DNA from: Planctomycetaceae bacterium
GTDB taxonomy: Bacteria; Planctomycetota; Planctomycetia; Pirellulales; UBA1268
Length of the DNA: 15,419 bases
Assembly: GCA_009691925.1 (NCBI GenBank)
Contig: SIAG01000044.1
Span: 1-15,419, forward strand
Reading direction: 5' to 3'
The notes beneath the pieces are model-generated. The model saw only the letters and a program-made list of their open reading frames with translations, had not been told where the DNA came from and did no database searches. Both the position numbers and the translations under genes were made by a program. Of this stretch, positions 1 to 7,324 are shown one piece after another (position 1 is the stretch's first letter; every line of letters begins with the position of its first letter).

Positions 1-2
1 GC

Positions 3-596
3 CAGGCGATCGCCGCCTTCGAGCGTGTCCTCGTCACTGGCCCCTCCCCTTACGACTACGGCGAGCAGCTCCGCCCGTTTGCCGACGTCGACGCGGACGA
101 CATCAAGGAGGACGAGGAGCTGGCGAAGAAGTACGCCGAGGCGAAGGGGGCGGCGGCGACGTTTGCGATGTCGGAATCGGCGAAGCGCGGCCGTGACATC
201 TTCTTCACCGAGAAGGGGAACTGCACCGCCTGCCATGTCGGCGCGAACCTCGCCGACGAGAAGTATCACAACCTCGGCATCGGCATGGACCAAGCCGAGC
301 CCGATCTCGGCCGGTTCGTCGTCTCCAAGGACACCAAAGACAAGGGGGCCTTCAAGACGCCGACGGTGCGGAATGTCGCCCTCACTGCCCCTTACATGCA
401 CGACGGGTCCGTGGCCACGCTCGAGGAAGTGGTGGAGTGGTACGACAAGGGTGGCCATCCCAACGCGACCCTCTCCGACAAGATCAAGCCACTCAAGCTC
501 ACCGCGCAGGAAAAGGCTGACCTCGTCGCCTTCATGCGGGCCTGCACCGGCCCGACGCCTGCGGTCGAGTCGGGCCGGCTCCCCCAGCAGCCGTGA
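3..596 (+). CDS. Di-heme cytochrome c peroxidase (MauG/CcpA type), C-terminal part
   Basis: This is the last 197 codons of a gene that enters from the left edge; the frame is open from base 3 and has no start in the window. The N-terminal stretch visible (AIAAFERVLVTGPSPYDYG) is typical of MauG/bacterial cytochrome c peroxidases just before the second heme domain. The second c-type heme site is CTACH at 222-236, and the region around YMHDGS (Met codon at 396) followed by LEEVVEWYDKGG matches the distal part of the family, where Met or an equivalent residue serves as an axial ligand. The protein would act in the periplasm, reducing H2O2 or oxidising a partner with electrons from small cytochromes. 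Planctomycetes carry many paralogues of this family, so the physiological substrate cannot be told. The first heme site should lie upstream of the window. The gene ends 32 bp before a strong terminator. Confidence 0.9.
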   Translation, partial: QAIAAFERVLVTGPSPYDYGEQLRPFADVDADDIKEDEELAKKYAEAKGAAATFAMSESAKRGRDIFFTEKGNCTACHVGANLADEKYHNLGIGMDQAEPDLGRFVVSKDTKDKGAFKTPTVRNVALTAPYMHDGSVATLEEVVEWYDKGGHPNATLSDKIKPLKLTAQEKADLVAFMRACTGPTPAVESGRLPQQP

Positions 597-628
597 GCCG
601 GCGCTGATCTCACGCCACGATTGCCACA

Positions 629-666
629 CCGGCCCGGCGGGGCGATTCCCGCCGGGCCGGTTTTTT
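629..666 (+). terminator. Intrinsic terminator of the peroxidase gene
   Basis: A perfect 13-bp GC-only stem (629-641 pairing with 648-660) encloses the 6-base loop GCGATT and is followed at once by six T residues (661-666). It sits 32 bp after the peroxidase stop codon and is the clearest rho-independent terminator in the window. Confidence 0.93.
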
Positions 667-1105
667 CGTGATGGCGCACGGGGCAAGTCGGCCAAACGTG
701 GCTCCGATTCTCTTACTGTGCATGGCCCATGATGCCACGCGCAGGCGAGGCGGGGATCGGCGAACGCTTGAGGAGTGACGAGGTCCTCCGAGAAACGACG
801 AAACTTTTGCCGGCCCCGCCGATGGACCACTCACAGGCAAGCCACCAAGAGAGCATCGGTGGGATCGGGGTCAAACGTGGCTTCGGGGTCGCCCGTGCCC
901 CGTCGCCGGACGTTCGCGTCGGCCATCCATGGCCGCCGCTCTCTCCGCGCCGCTTACGCTTCCGCCCTCCTATCCTTCGCTTACCGTCGAGGCCGGCTCT
1001 CGGAGCACGGGCGACCCCTCGCTGGCGGCGTCACGCGTTGCGCATGGGCCTTGGGCTTTCTGCCCGCGTGCGGGAGACGAGGCATGTCCCAAGTACAGTC
1101 AGCGT
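667..1105. other. Gene-free stretch with a short direct repeat
   Basis: About 440 bp between the peroxidase terminator and the stop of the convergent DUF1559 gene. Open frames here encode Arg/Pro/Ser-rich, low-complexity translations with no recognisable motif and no Shine-Dalgarno sequence. The 11-mer CAAACGTGGCT occurs twice in direct orientation (693-703 and 872-882). The sequence could be an untranslated spacer, a decayed gene or a dispersed genomic repeat. No RNA gene was recognised in it. Confidence 0.5.
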
Positions 1106-2170
1106 TCACGGCGCTTCTGCCGTCTCGCCGCCGGCCCGCGTGCCTAGGGCCCGCCAGACCTCGGCGGCCACGTCGTCGCCGATCGAGCGGACAGACCCAT
1201 CCATCATCGCCGTGCCGACGAGGCCACGGTGATGGCTCCGCGCGGTGATCGCGGCGAACGTTCGCGCCGTGGCACTCGAGCCCTCCTGGCGGGAGTTGTA
1301 GTCGACATCGTGGACGATGCCGGCCACCTCAAGGGGCACCCGCGTGTTTGGCGGGAGGACGGTCGTGAAGCCGGAGTGGTGCACGCGGCCGTCGGGCCAT
1401 TCGGTATGGCCAGTGCAGTCGTTCGTCGTCGGACCGAGCTTTGGGTCGGAGGGGCCACCGCCGGCGAGCGCGGCCACGTGTGCGGCGGATCCCGGAGGCG
1501 ACGACGGCGGAAAGGCAGCCCCGGGATCGGCGGAGTTGCGCACGTAGGGGGTGAAGGCCTTCACCTCAGCTGCGCAGAGGGTCTTACTCAAGCCGTCGAC
1601 GAACGCGCCCGCTTTCAAACGCGAGTTCGGGTGGAACGATCCGTCGCCGCCGGTGCCTGTGGCCGGGTCGTAGACGAACCAGGTGCCAAAGTTGAAGCCG
1701 TAGTTCAGCGGCCGGACGTACTGGAGGCCGTTCTTGAGCCGCGGTATGTCGTTCGGCTCGCTGGGGCAAACGAAGACTGGAATCCGGGTGAGAGGAACGC
1801 CGGTGGTGCTGTTAGGGGGCTGATCCCACGGCTTCTCGAGGTCGACCTGCACAGCCGCGGCGGACTCCTCGATGAAGGGGAGCGTGCGGCCGAGGATTCC
1901 CCACGAGCCGTTGTTCGACTGGAACGTCGTGCTGGGTGTGTGGAGCAGGCTCGGGGGATAATGTCGCCTCGCGCCCCCGAAGGAGTGCACGGCGAGCGCG
2001 AGTTGGCGGATGTTGTTCTGGCAGCTCGACCGCCGGGCCGCCTCGCGCGCGGCTTGGACCGCCGGCAGGAGCAGGCCGACGAGCGTGCCGATGATGGCGA
2101 TGACAACGAGAAGCTCGACGAGCGTGAAGGCCCGCGCTGAGCGACGCTCGTGGGGGGCAGTGTGGCGCAT
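1106..2170 (-). CDS. DUF1559 prepilin-like protein
   Basis: A 354-residue protein of the DUF1559 family, which is greatly expanded in planctomycetes. After a short basic leader comes AFTLVELLVVIAIIG (residues 14-28), a type IV prepilin/type II secretion pseudopilin signal with the invariant Glu at mature position 5. It continues with LLLPAVQAAREAARR, the usual planctomycete extension. Near the C-terminus, an H followed by nine residues and DG (HRGLVGTAMMDG) is the H-X9-DG processing-associated motif of this family. The residue before the predicted cleavage is Ala rather than the usual Gly. The ATG at 2170 was chosen because it gives a normal short leader; the frame stays open 49 codons further upstream, but that part is unrelated in character. 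No good Shine-Dalgarno sequence is seen. It probably forms part of a pilus-like or surface structure after processing by a prepilin peptidase; the specific role is unknown. It is transcribed away from the toxin-antitoxin operon. Confidence 0.9.
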   Translation of the reverse strand: MRHTAPHERRSARAFTLVELLVVIAIIGTLVGLLLPAVQAAREAARRSSCQNNIRQLALAVHSFGGARRHYPPSLLHTPSTTFQSNNGSWGILGRTLPFIEESAAAVQVDLEKPWDQPPNSTTGVPLTRIPVFVCPSEPNDIPRLKNGLQYVRPLNYGFNFGTWFVYDPATGTGGDGSFHPNSRLKAGAFVDGLSKTLCAAEVKAFTPYVRNSADPGAAFPPSSPPGSAAHVAALAGGGPSDPKLGPTTNDCTGHTEWPDGRVHHSGFTTVLPPNTRVPLEVAGIVHDVDYNSRQEGSSATARTFAAITARSHHRGLVGTAMMDGSVRSIGDDVAAEVWRALGTRAGGETAEAP

Positions 2171-2323
2171 GATGGCGGGAATCAGGCGGGGGCGAACACG
2201 CCGACCGAGGTCAGCACATCTCCCATCATCGGCGGTGCGCAGGGGAAATGCCCGAGGCGGTGGAACTTTCCCCCTTACCGGCGAACGATTCGCCGCGCGG
2301 CAGTTCTGAACCGCCATCCATCG

Positions 2324-2352
2324 TTGCCGGGGAATCTACGTTTCTGTAGAAT
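2324..2352 (+). promoter_or_regulatory. Candidate promoter and operator of the toxin-antitoxin operon
   Basis: TTGCCG (2324-2329) and TAGAAT (2347-2352) resemble the -35 and -10 boxes of a housekeeping promoter with a 17-bp spacer, placing the transcript start about 43 bases before the antitoxin ATG. The inverted repeat TCTAC/GTAGA (2335-2339 and 2346-2350, 6-base loop) overlaps the -10 box. That is where a ribbon-helix-helix antitoxin would be expected to bind for autorepression. The sequence match is visible; its use is inferred. Confidence 0.4.
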
Positions 2353-2401
2353 TATGTCAGAAGGTCTTTATCCCGGGTATCTTCGGACGCAGGAGAGAGT
2401 C

Positions 2402-2674
2402 ATGGCAACCGGTGTATCGCAGGTCTCCGCCGTCATTGCCGACACGACGCGGGAGCGGCTGGAGCGGTTCGCGAGGCAACACGGCGTCAAGAAATCCCAC
2501 CTCATCGAAACGGCCATTCTTCATCACCTGGCCGCGCTCGAGGAGTTGCCGGCCGACGTCGTTGTGCCTCCTGTGATCGAGGTTTCTCGCGAGGTCGGCG
2601 CGGACGTGGTTCGGCGGATCAAACGAGCAGAGCCACCGACACCGGCCATGAAGGCGATCTTCGATGGAGATTGA
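2402..2674 (+). CDS. Ribbon-helix-helix antitoxin paired with a GNAT toxin
   Basis: A 90-residue protein. Residues 6-50 (VSAVIADTTRERLERFARQ, then GVKKSHLIETAILHHLAALEE) fit a CopG/MetJ-type ribbon-helix-helix fold: one beta strand followed by two helices that would dimerise and bind DNA. The C-terminal part, ending in PTPAMKAIFDGD, would be the segment that wraps and neutralises the toxin. The start at 2402 is set by AGGAGA at 2391-2396, five bases upstream; the alternative ATG at 2354 lacks such a site. The gene overlaps the toxin gene by 11 bp, the typical antitoxin-first arrangement with translational coupling. It probably represses its own promoter alone or in complex with the toxin. Family membership rests on fold pattern and context, not on a database search. 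Confidence 0.82.
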   Translation: MATGVSQVSAVIADTTRERLERFARQHGVKKSHLIETAILHHLAALEELPADVVVPPVIEVSREVGADVVRRIKRAEPPTPAMKAIFDGD

Positions 2675-3197
2675 AATCCGGCCACTGCGGCCGGATGACG
2701 ATCGGTCGTCGTTTTCATCGGGAGATGTGGAGCTCGACCGATTCTTTCGCAATTACGCGGGGCAAAACCAGTTTCGGCTCCACGTCGGCGTGACCTACGT
2801 GGCGTCGACCGCCGGCCGTGTCGTTGGCTATGTCACGATCGCGCCGGGATCGATGGTGATCGACCGCCTGCCGCGTCGGGAGCGACAGCGGTTGCCGGCC
2901 TATCCGCTCCCGATTCTGCGTCTGGCGAGGTTGGCCGTCTCCACGACCGACCAGGGACAGGGAATCGGCTCCCGGCTCGTGCGGTTCGCCCTGGAAATGG
3001 CCCTGGAAATGGCGCGCCGGTTTGGGTGCGTCGGCGTGGTGGTGGATGCGCTCCCCGAGGCGCTTCGGTTCTACGCGCACCTCGGGTTTTTCGAGTTGGT
3101 TGTCGAGGCCGGGGCTCTGCCCAGCCGTCCGGCGTCTCGGCCGATGTTTCTGCCAATCGGGTCGATTCCAGGCGCCGGCCAGGTGCCTCCGCGGTAG
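2664..3197 (+). CDS. GNAT acetyltransferase toxin (TacT/AtaT-like)
   Basis: A 177-residue GNAT-fold protein. Features in order: FSSGDVELDRFFRNYAGQNQ (17-36), the substrate-side region typical of toxin-type GNATs; VGYVTIAPGS (54-63); LPILRLARLAVSTTDQGQGI (82-101), containing the acetyl-CoA pyrophosphate-binding motif Q97-x-x-G100-x-G102; and RFYAHLGF (135-142) with Tyr137 at the position of the catalytic Tyr in TacT-type toxins. Known members acetylate the amino group of aminoacyl-tRNA and stop translation. Length (about 160-180 residues) and the preceding ribbon-helix-helix gene both fit. The ATG at 2664 lies inside the antitoxin gene, with AAGG nine bases upstream. Helix residues ALEM-ALEM come from a perfect 12-bp tandem repeat (2988-3011). 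A housekeeping acetyltransferase is possible but less likely given the partner gene. Which tRNA it would target cannot be told. Confidence 0.87.
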   Translation: MEIEIRPLRPDDDRSSFSSGDVELDRFFRNYAGQNQFRLHVGVTYVASTAGRVVGYVTIAPGSMVIDRLPRRERQRLPAYPLPILRLARLAVSTTDQGQGIGSRLVRFALEMALEMARRFGCVGVVVDALPEALRFYAHLGFFELVVEAGALPSRPASRPMFLPIGSIPGAGQVPPR

Positions 3198-3325
3198 GCC
3201 ACAGGTTTCCGACGGCAAGGCGTGCGGCCCGCCGTTGGCTGACGACCTTTCGGAACGGGCGTTCCATGGCAGGCCAATCGCGATCCACTCGCGCGATCGG
3301 GCCGGCGGTGGATTCACAGCCTCAG

Positions 3326-4735
3326 TCACCCCCGCGGCAGTTTGCCGCGGAGGGTGGAGCGGTCGAGGCCGAGGAGCTTGGCCGCGGCGGTCCGATTGCC
3401 GCCGGTGCGGGCGAGCGCTTCGTCGATCAGCGTCGCCTCCGCTGCCTTGAAAAAATCCTCGTGGAGCCAGCCCTCCCGCGGTTGTTCAGTGCCGAGCTGC
3501 GCCGCCACCCAATCGCGAACGGCGCGCTCAAGACGGGCCTCGGCGGTGGCCACGCCGTCGGCAGCCGAGGCTTTGTTGCCCTCCGCTCGTGTTGCTCCCG
3601 CGGCGCCGGGGAGCGGCGGCGGAAGGTGCTCGGGGCGGAGCGTGCCGCCACGGGCGAGCACGGCGGCGACGTCGACTGCGGCCTTAAGCTCGCGGACGTT
3701 CCCCGGCCAGGGGCGCGACCGGACCGCGTCGAGAAAGTCGTCTGAGGCTGCTTGAAGGGGGCCGCAGCCGGGGCTTCCGGTAAGGAAATGCGCGACGAGC
3801 GCCGGGAGGTCGTCGAGGCGCGCCGAAAGTGGCGGCATCTCGACGGAGAAGACGCGGAGCCGATGGAGGAGATCGGCCCGGAACCGGCCGGCCGCGACGT
3901 CGGCGGCGAGATCGCGGTTGGTGGCGGCGATGACGCGGATGTCGACTCGGCGTGGGGCCGCTGCACCCACCGGAAGGATCTCCCGCGCGTCGAGGACGCG
4001 CAGCAGCCGGGCCTGCACCTCGGGCGCGGCGTCTCCTACCTCGTCGAGAAACAGCACGCCGCGATCGGCACTGGCAAACAGGCCGTCGCGCGCCGTCGCT
4101 CCACTGAAGGCGCCTTTTGTCTGCCCGAAGAGCTCCCCTTCGACGAGCGTCGGCGGGAGGGCGGCGAGGTTCACGGCGACAAGCGGGCCCGAGCGCCTCG
4201 CCGAGTGGGCATGGATGGCACGGGCGGCAAGCTCCTTGCCGGTGCCGGTGGCGCCGGTGATGAGCACCGGCAGGTCGCTCGAGGCGGCCAGCGCCACCCG
4301 CGCAAACACCCGCTGCATGATGGCCGAACTGCCGACCAGGCCACCGGGGGGCGGGGCCGACGCTGCGGCTGTGGCCCCGCGCTCGAGGAGCCGGTCAACG
4401 ATCGCCGTCACCTGGGCCGAATCGAACGGCTTCACGAGGTATTCGGCAGCGCCTGCCTCGACGGCCCGGACGGCCGTGTCGAGGTCGCCAAAGGCCGTCA
4501 TGACGACGATCGGAGCTGTGGGAACGAGCACGCGGAAGTCGGGGATCGCCGAGAGCCCGTCGCGGCCGGGGAGGCGGACATCGAGGAGAATGAGCTCGGG
4601 GGTGAATCGTCGGCAGATCTCGAGCGCCTCCTCGGCGCTCGCGGCGATCTTCACGGCATGGCCGCTGTCATCGAGGATCTCTCCGAGGCTCCAGCCGATG
4701 GCGGGCTCGTCGTCGACAATCAGAATGCGGTTCAT
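3326..4735 (-). CDS. NtrC-family sigma-54-dependent response regulator
   Basis: A 469-residue three-domain regulator. The receiver domain (1-118) has the acidic pair D8/D9, phospho-acceptor Asp52 (ILLDVRLPG), Thr80 and Lys102. The AAA+ domain (about 133-360) has Walker A GATGTGKE (161-168), the sigma-54 contact loop as GAFSGA (208-213; Ser in place of the more common Thr) and Walker B LFLDE (228-232). The C-terminal Fis-type helix-turn-helix (about 433-467) contains GGNRTAAAKLLGLDRSTLRG. It would hydrolyse ATP to open promoters bound by RNA polymerase-sigma-54 once phosphorylated. Its ATG overlaps the TGA of the sensor kinase gene as ATGA, so the two are translationally coupled; no separate Shine-Dalgarno sequence is seen. 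The stop lies 128 bp from the convergent toxin gene. A divergent secreted-protein gene with a candidate sigma-54 promoter is a possible target. Confidence 0.95.
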   Translation of the reverse strand: MNRILIVDDEPAIGWSLGEILDDSGHAVKIAASAEEALEICRRFTPELILLDVRLPGRDGLSAIPDFRVLVPTAPIVVMTAFGDLDTAVRAVEAGAAEYLVKPFDSAQVTAIVDRLLERGATAAASAPPPGGLVGSSAIMQRVFARVALAASSDLPVLITGATGTGKELAARAIHAHSARRSGPLVAVNLAALPPTLVEGELFGQTKGAFSGATARDGLFASADRGVLFLDEVGDAAPEVQARLLRVLDAREILPVGAAAPRRVDIRVIAATNRDLAADVAAGRFRADLLHRLRVFSVEMPPLSARLDDLPALVAHFLTGSPGCGPLQAASDDFLDAVRSRPWPGNVRELKAAVDVAAVLARGGTLRPEHLPPPLPGAAGATRAEGNKASAADGVATAEARLERAVRDWVAAQLGTEQPREGWLHEDFFKAAEATLIDEALARTGGNRTAAAKLLGLDRSTLRGKLPRG

Positions 4736-6165
4736 GGGGTGGTGGCTTTCGACCGGTGGGCAGGGGAGCCGGGCGCGGTGGGCGACACCGCGCCGGCGGG
4801 AAGGACGATCGTGAACCGGGTGTGGTCGTTGACTCTCCCCCATTCGAGCCTGCCGCCATGGTCCTCGGCCACCGCCGTGACGATCGCCAGCCCGAGGCCG
4901 ATCCCCTCCGGCTTCCCGGTGACGAACGGTTCGGTGAGTGTTGCCGCCAGGGAATCCGGGGGGCCGGGGCCGGTGTCGTCGACAGAAATCCGCACCTCTC
5001 CAGCGGCACGGGCCTCGAGTCGGACGGTTCCCCCGCGCCCGGCCGCGTCGATCGCATTGACAACGAGGTTCAACAGCGCCGCCCGGAGGCTGTCGCGCCG
5101 GGCAGCAATTCCGATCCCGGTCGGCATCTCGACGTCGAGCGTCGTGCCGCCATGCTGGCAGCGCGGGGAGACGAGGTCGGCCACCTCGATGAAGAGACCA
5201 TCGATGGTGAGCGGCTCGGGCGCCGACTCGGTCCGCTTCCCGAGGGCGAGCAGCCCCCGCACCTCCTCCTCGACGACCGCGAGCTGTTTGATCGCCACGG
5301 CGAGGCTGCCCTCGCCAGGGATCTGTGGGCAGCGGCTGCGGTGGAGATCGATCGCGAGGCGCGCGCCGGTGACGGCGTTGCGAAGCTCGTGGGCAAACCC
5401 GGCGGCGAGCTGGCCGAGAAGCCGCTCGCGCTCGCCGGCGAGAAGTCGGGCCCGGAGCTGGCCGAGCTGCCCGCTCATCCGCTCCACGCCCCGGTTGAGC
5501 CTGCCGATCTCGTCGTCGATCGGTGCCGGTCTGTCGCCGTTGTGCCCTTCGTCGATGACCCCCGTTCCAAAATCCCCCGCGGCGATCGCGGCGACCCGGC
5601 GTTCGACCGCACCGATGCGGCGCGAGAGCCGGCCGGTGGCCGCCAGTGTGGCGGGGATGAGGAAGGCGAGGGTGAAGGTGGCGACGGCGAGCTGCGGCCA
5701 GGCCGATTCGAGGGCGAGACTGACAAGCGACCGGCGCGGCGTGAGAACGACGACCGTCTCCGGCCGCACGCTCCCCGACCGCACCGTCGCCACCCGAAAC
5801 GCCTGCCTGCCGAGCGTCGTCGTGCCACGCTCGAGCGCTGCGGCGACACCCGCAGCCGAGAGCTCGTCGCGCTCACCCGATTCGAGCGTCGTGGTGCCGA
5901 GCGAGCCATCGACCGGGTTCCAGACGACGAATCGGCTCTTGGTGAGGCGGGCGAGGGTTTCGAGGACGGGAAGCGTGAGCGTGACGCGCGACGTGGCGAG
6001 CGTCTCGACCACCTGCTGTTCATGTTGCCGGGCGACGTCGGCGGCCCGCCGCGCGGCGAGCCACGAGGCGAAGGCGACATTGGCGAGCACCCCGGCCAAC
6101 AGCAGCCCCACCACCGGCAGGACCAGTTGGCGACGGAGCGACGAACGGCGCTGGGGACGGGTCAT
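4732..6165 (-). CDS. Membrane sensor histidine kinase
   Basis: A 477-residue kinase, partner of the downstream NtrC-type regulator. Two membrane helices (about 14-36 and 156-177) bracket an extracytoplasmic sensor region of about 115 residues without a motif I recognise. A HAMP-like linker follows (about 178-235). The dimerisation domain carries the phosphorylated histidine in GFAHELRNAVTG (His259). The ATPase domain has the N box LLNLVVNAIDAA (Asn366, Asn370), the G1 box DDTGPG (around 396-401) and the G2 box GIGLGLAI (421-428). It would autophosphorylate and pass the phosphate to Asp52 of the regulator, in the manner of AtoS/ZraS-type kinases. The ATG at 6165 gives a normal short basic N-terminus; a GTG at 6201 would add 12 residues. 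Neither has a clear Shine-Dalgarno sequence. The stop overlaps the regulator start by 4 bp. Confidence 0.92.
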   Translation of the reverse strand: MTRPQRRSSLRRQLVLPVVGLLLAGVLANVAFASWLAARRAADVARQHEQQVVETLATSRVTLTLPVLETLARLTKSRFVVWNPVDGSLGTTTLESGERDELSAAGVAAALERGTTTLGRQAFRVATVRSGSVRPETVVVLTPRRSLVSLALESAWPQLAVATFTLAFLIPATLAATGRLSRRIGAVERRVAAIAAGDFGTGVIDEGHNGDRPAPIDDEIGRLNRGVERMSGQLGQLRARLLAGERERLLGQLAAGFAHELRNAVTGARLAIDLHRSRCPQIPGEGSLAVAIKQLAVVEEEVRGLLALGKRTESAPEPLTIDGLFIEVADLVSPRCQHGGTTLDVEMPTGIGIAARRDSLRAALLNLVVNAIDAAGRGGTVRLEARAAGEVRISVDDTGPGPPDSLAATLTEPFVTGKPEGIGLGLAIVTAVAEDHGGRLEWGRVNDHTRFTIVLPAGAVSPTAPGSPAHRSKATTP

Positions 6166-6259
6166 CTGCCAAAGGGCTCGGCTGCGAGATGGGTGCGGCA
6201 CGGACGGAGTCTACCGCGGCGATGACAGCGCCAACTGTGTGGACCGCACCGAGTCGGAC

Positions 6260-6276
6260 GGGGCTCTTGCGTTGCT
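6260..6276 (+). promoter_or_regulatory. Candidate sigma-54 (-24/-12) promoter
   Basis: GGGGCTCTTGCGTTGCT has the invariant GG (6262-6263) and GC (6274-6275) separated by exactly 10 bases, a C after the GG, and TTGCT at the -12 element. This agrees well with the sigma-54 consensus TGGCACG-N4-TTGCW. It points toward the secreted-protein gene at 6345, giving a leader of roughly 58 bases, and lies between that gene and the divergent NtrC-type system. Short motifs of this kind also arise by chance in GC-rich DNA. Confidence 0.42.
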
Positions 6277-6344
6277 TCGGGATCGCCAGAACCGCTGAAG
6301 TGGGGCAATTGTGGGGTGCGAAATCCAAGTATCATCACCCCACC

Positions 6345-7307
6345 ATGATCACGCGCTTATTCCAGACATACGTTGCCTTCGTCTTTCTCGTCGCCTCGGG
6401 CGCGGCCGTTCAGGGCCGGGCCGATGAGGCTGCGGACTTTCCCACCGAGCTTGTCGACTTCGGCCCCGCCTCTTCCGTGCCGCTGTTCGCCGGCGGCGGC
6501 GACGGGGCGTGGGATAAAAACATCCGCGAGCGCGGCTGGATCCGCCGCGAGGGGCACGATCGCTGGCGGCTGTGGTACACCGGTTACAACGACGACCAGA
6601 GCCCGCTGCGGCTCCTCGGCCACGCCACGAGCACCGACGGGCTGAATTGGACGCGCGATCCGGCGGGGCCGCTGGTGCCGGGCGACTGGATCGAGGATGT
6701 CTGTGTTGTCCGCGACGCGGGGCGCTGGGTGATGGTTGCCGAAGGGGAGGGGGATATCGCCCATCTCCTCGTCTCTTCCGACGGCCTTACCTGGGAAGAA
6801 CGTGGGCCGCTCGATATCCGCTTGGCGACGGGAGCGCCGATTCCGGAGGGGCCGCGGGGCACGCCGGCGGTGTGGCACGAGAAGGGGGTGTGGTGGCTGT
6901 TCTACGAGCGCGCCGACCAGGAAATCTGGGTGGCGACGTCGCCCGATCTTGTCACGTTTACAAACGTCACCGACGACCCGGTCATTCCCCTCGGGCCCAA
7001 CCATTACGACACGCGGATGATCGCCGTCGATCAGATCGTCAAACACCGTGGCCGGTATTACGCCTACTACCACGCCAGTGCTCTGGGGGAGCGGGGGCGG
7101 TGGTGCACCTGCATCGCGAGGAGCGACGACCTTGTCTACTGGACGAAATACGCCGGCAATCCGATCGTGCCGGTCGACGACGCCCATCCTGGCACGAGTA
7201 GCTCGATCCTCATTCCCGACGGCACGCGGCATCGGCTCTACACGACCCACCCCGAAGTCCGCGTGCGGTTTTCACGTGCGCCGGTGACGGGGATGCCGTC
7301 GCGCTGA
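6345..7307 (+). CDS. Secreted beta-propeller protein resembling GH43/GH130-type glycosidases
   Basis: A 320-residue protein with a signal peptide: basic start, hydrophobic core YVAFVFLVASGAAV, likely cut after Ala26 (GRA/DEA). The mature part repeats a pattern of about 45-60 residues in which an aromatic strand is followed by a (T/S)S-D-G/L-x-x-W/F turn: WRLWYTGY...STDGLNW, RWVMVAEG...SSDGLTW, WWLFYER...SPDLVTF, YYAYYHA...SDDLVYW, then HRLYTTH. This is the layout of five-bladed propeller glycosidases such as GH43, GH32 and GH130. No catalytic acid triad can be assigned confidently by eye, so the enzymatic activity and sugar are unknown. The ATG at 6345 is the one that gives the signal peptide; no Shine-Dalgarno sequence is present. 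It is divergent from the two-component genes and may be controlled by them. It ends 17 bp from the convergent CHAT gene. Confidence 0.75.
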   Translation: MITRLFQTYVAFVFLVASGAAVQGRADEAADFPTELVDFGPASSVPLFAGGGDGAWDKNIRERGWIRREGHDRWRLWYTGYNDDQSPLRLLGHATSTDGLNWTRDPAGPLVPGDWIEDVCVVRDAGRWVMVAEGEGDIAHLLVSSDGLTWEERGPLDIRLATGAPIPEGPRGTPAVWHEKGVWWLFYERADQEIWVATSPDLVTFTNVTDDPVIPLGPNHYDTRMIAVDQIVKHRGRYYAYYHASALGERGRWCTCIARSDDLVYWTKYAGNPIVPVDDAHPGTSSSILIPDGTRHRLYTTHPEVRVRFSRAPVTGMPSR

Positions 7308-7320
7308 CGCCGGCGCCAGC
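7303..7320. terminator. Possible bidirectional terminator hairpin
   Basis: GCTGACGCCGGCGCCAGC is a palindrome with one mismatched pair, placed across the 17-bp gap between two convergent genes. It can form a 7-bp stem on either strand. Only a weak T run (CGTTT) follows on the + strand, so termination is uncertain. Confidence 0.3.
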
Positions 7321-7324
7321 CGTT

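Noticed and set aside
729..1248. Two overlapping + strand frames in the gene-free stretch
   Set aside because: They have low-complexity Arg/Pro/Ser content and no ribosome binding site, and they run into the antisense of the DUF1559 gene.
1229..2140. 303-codon + strand frame opposite the DUF1559 gene
   Set aside because: The minus strand has both DUF1559 signatures; the + translation shows none.
3272..3303. Imperfect hairpin in the convergent gap between toxin and regulator genes
   Set aside because: The stem has a mismatch and a bulge and no T run follows on either strand, so it is not supported as a terminator.
3752..6298. Very long + strand open frame (848 codons) opposite the two-component genes
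   Set aside because: The minus-strand frames carry complete kinase and regulator motifs. The + frame is Arg/Ser/Pro-rich and low in complexity, an antisense product of GC-rich codon use.
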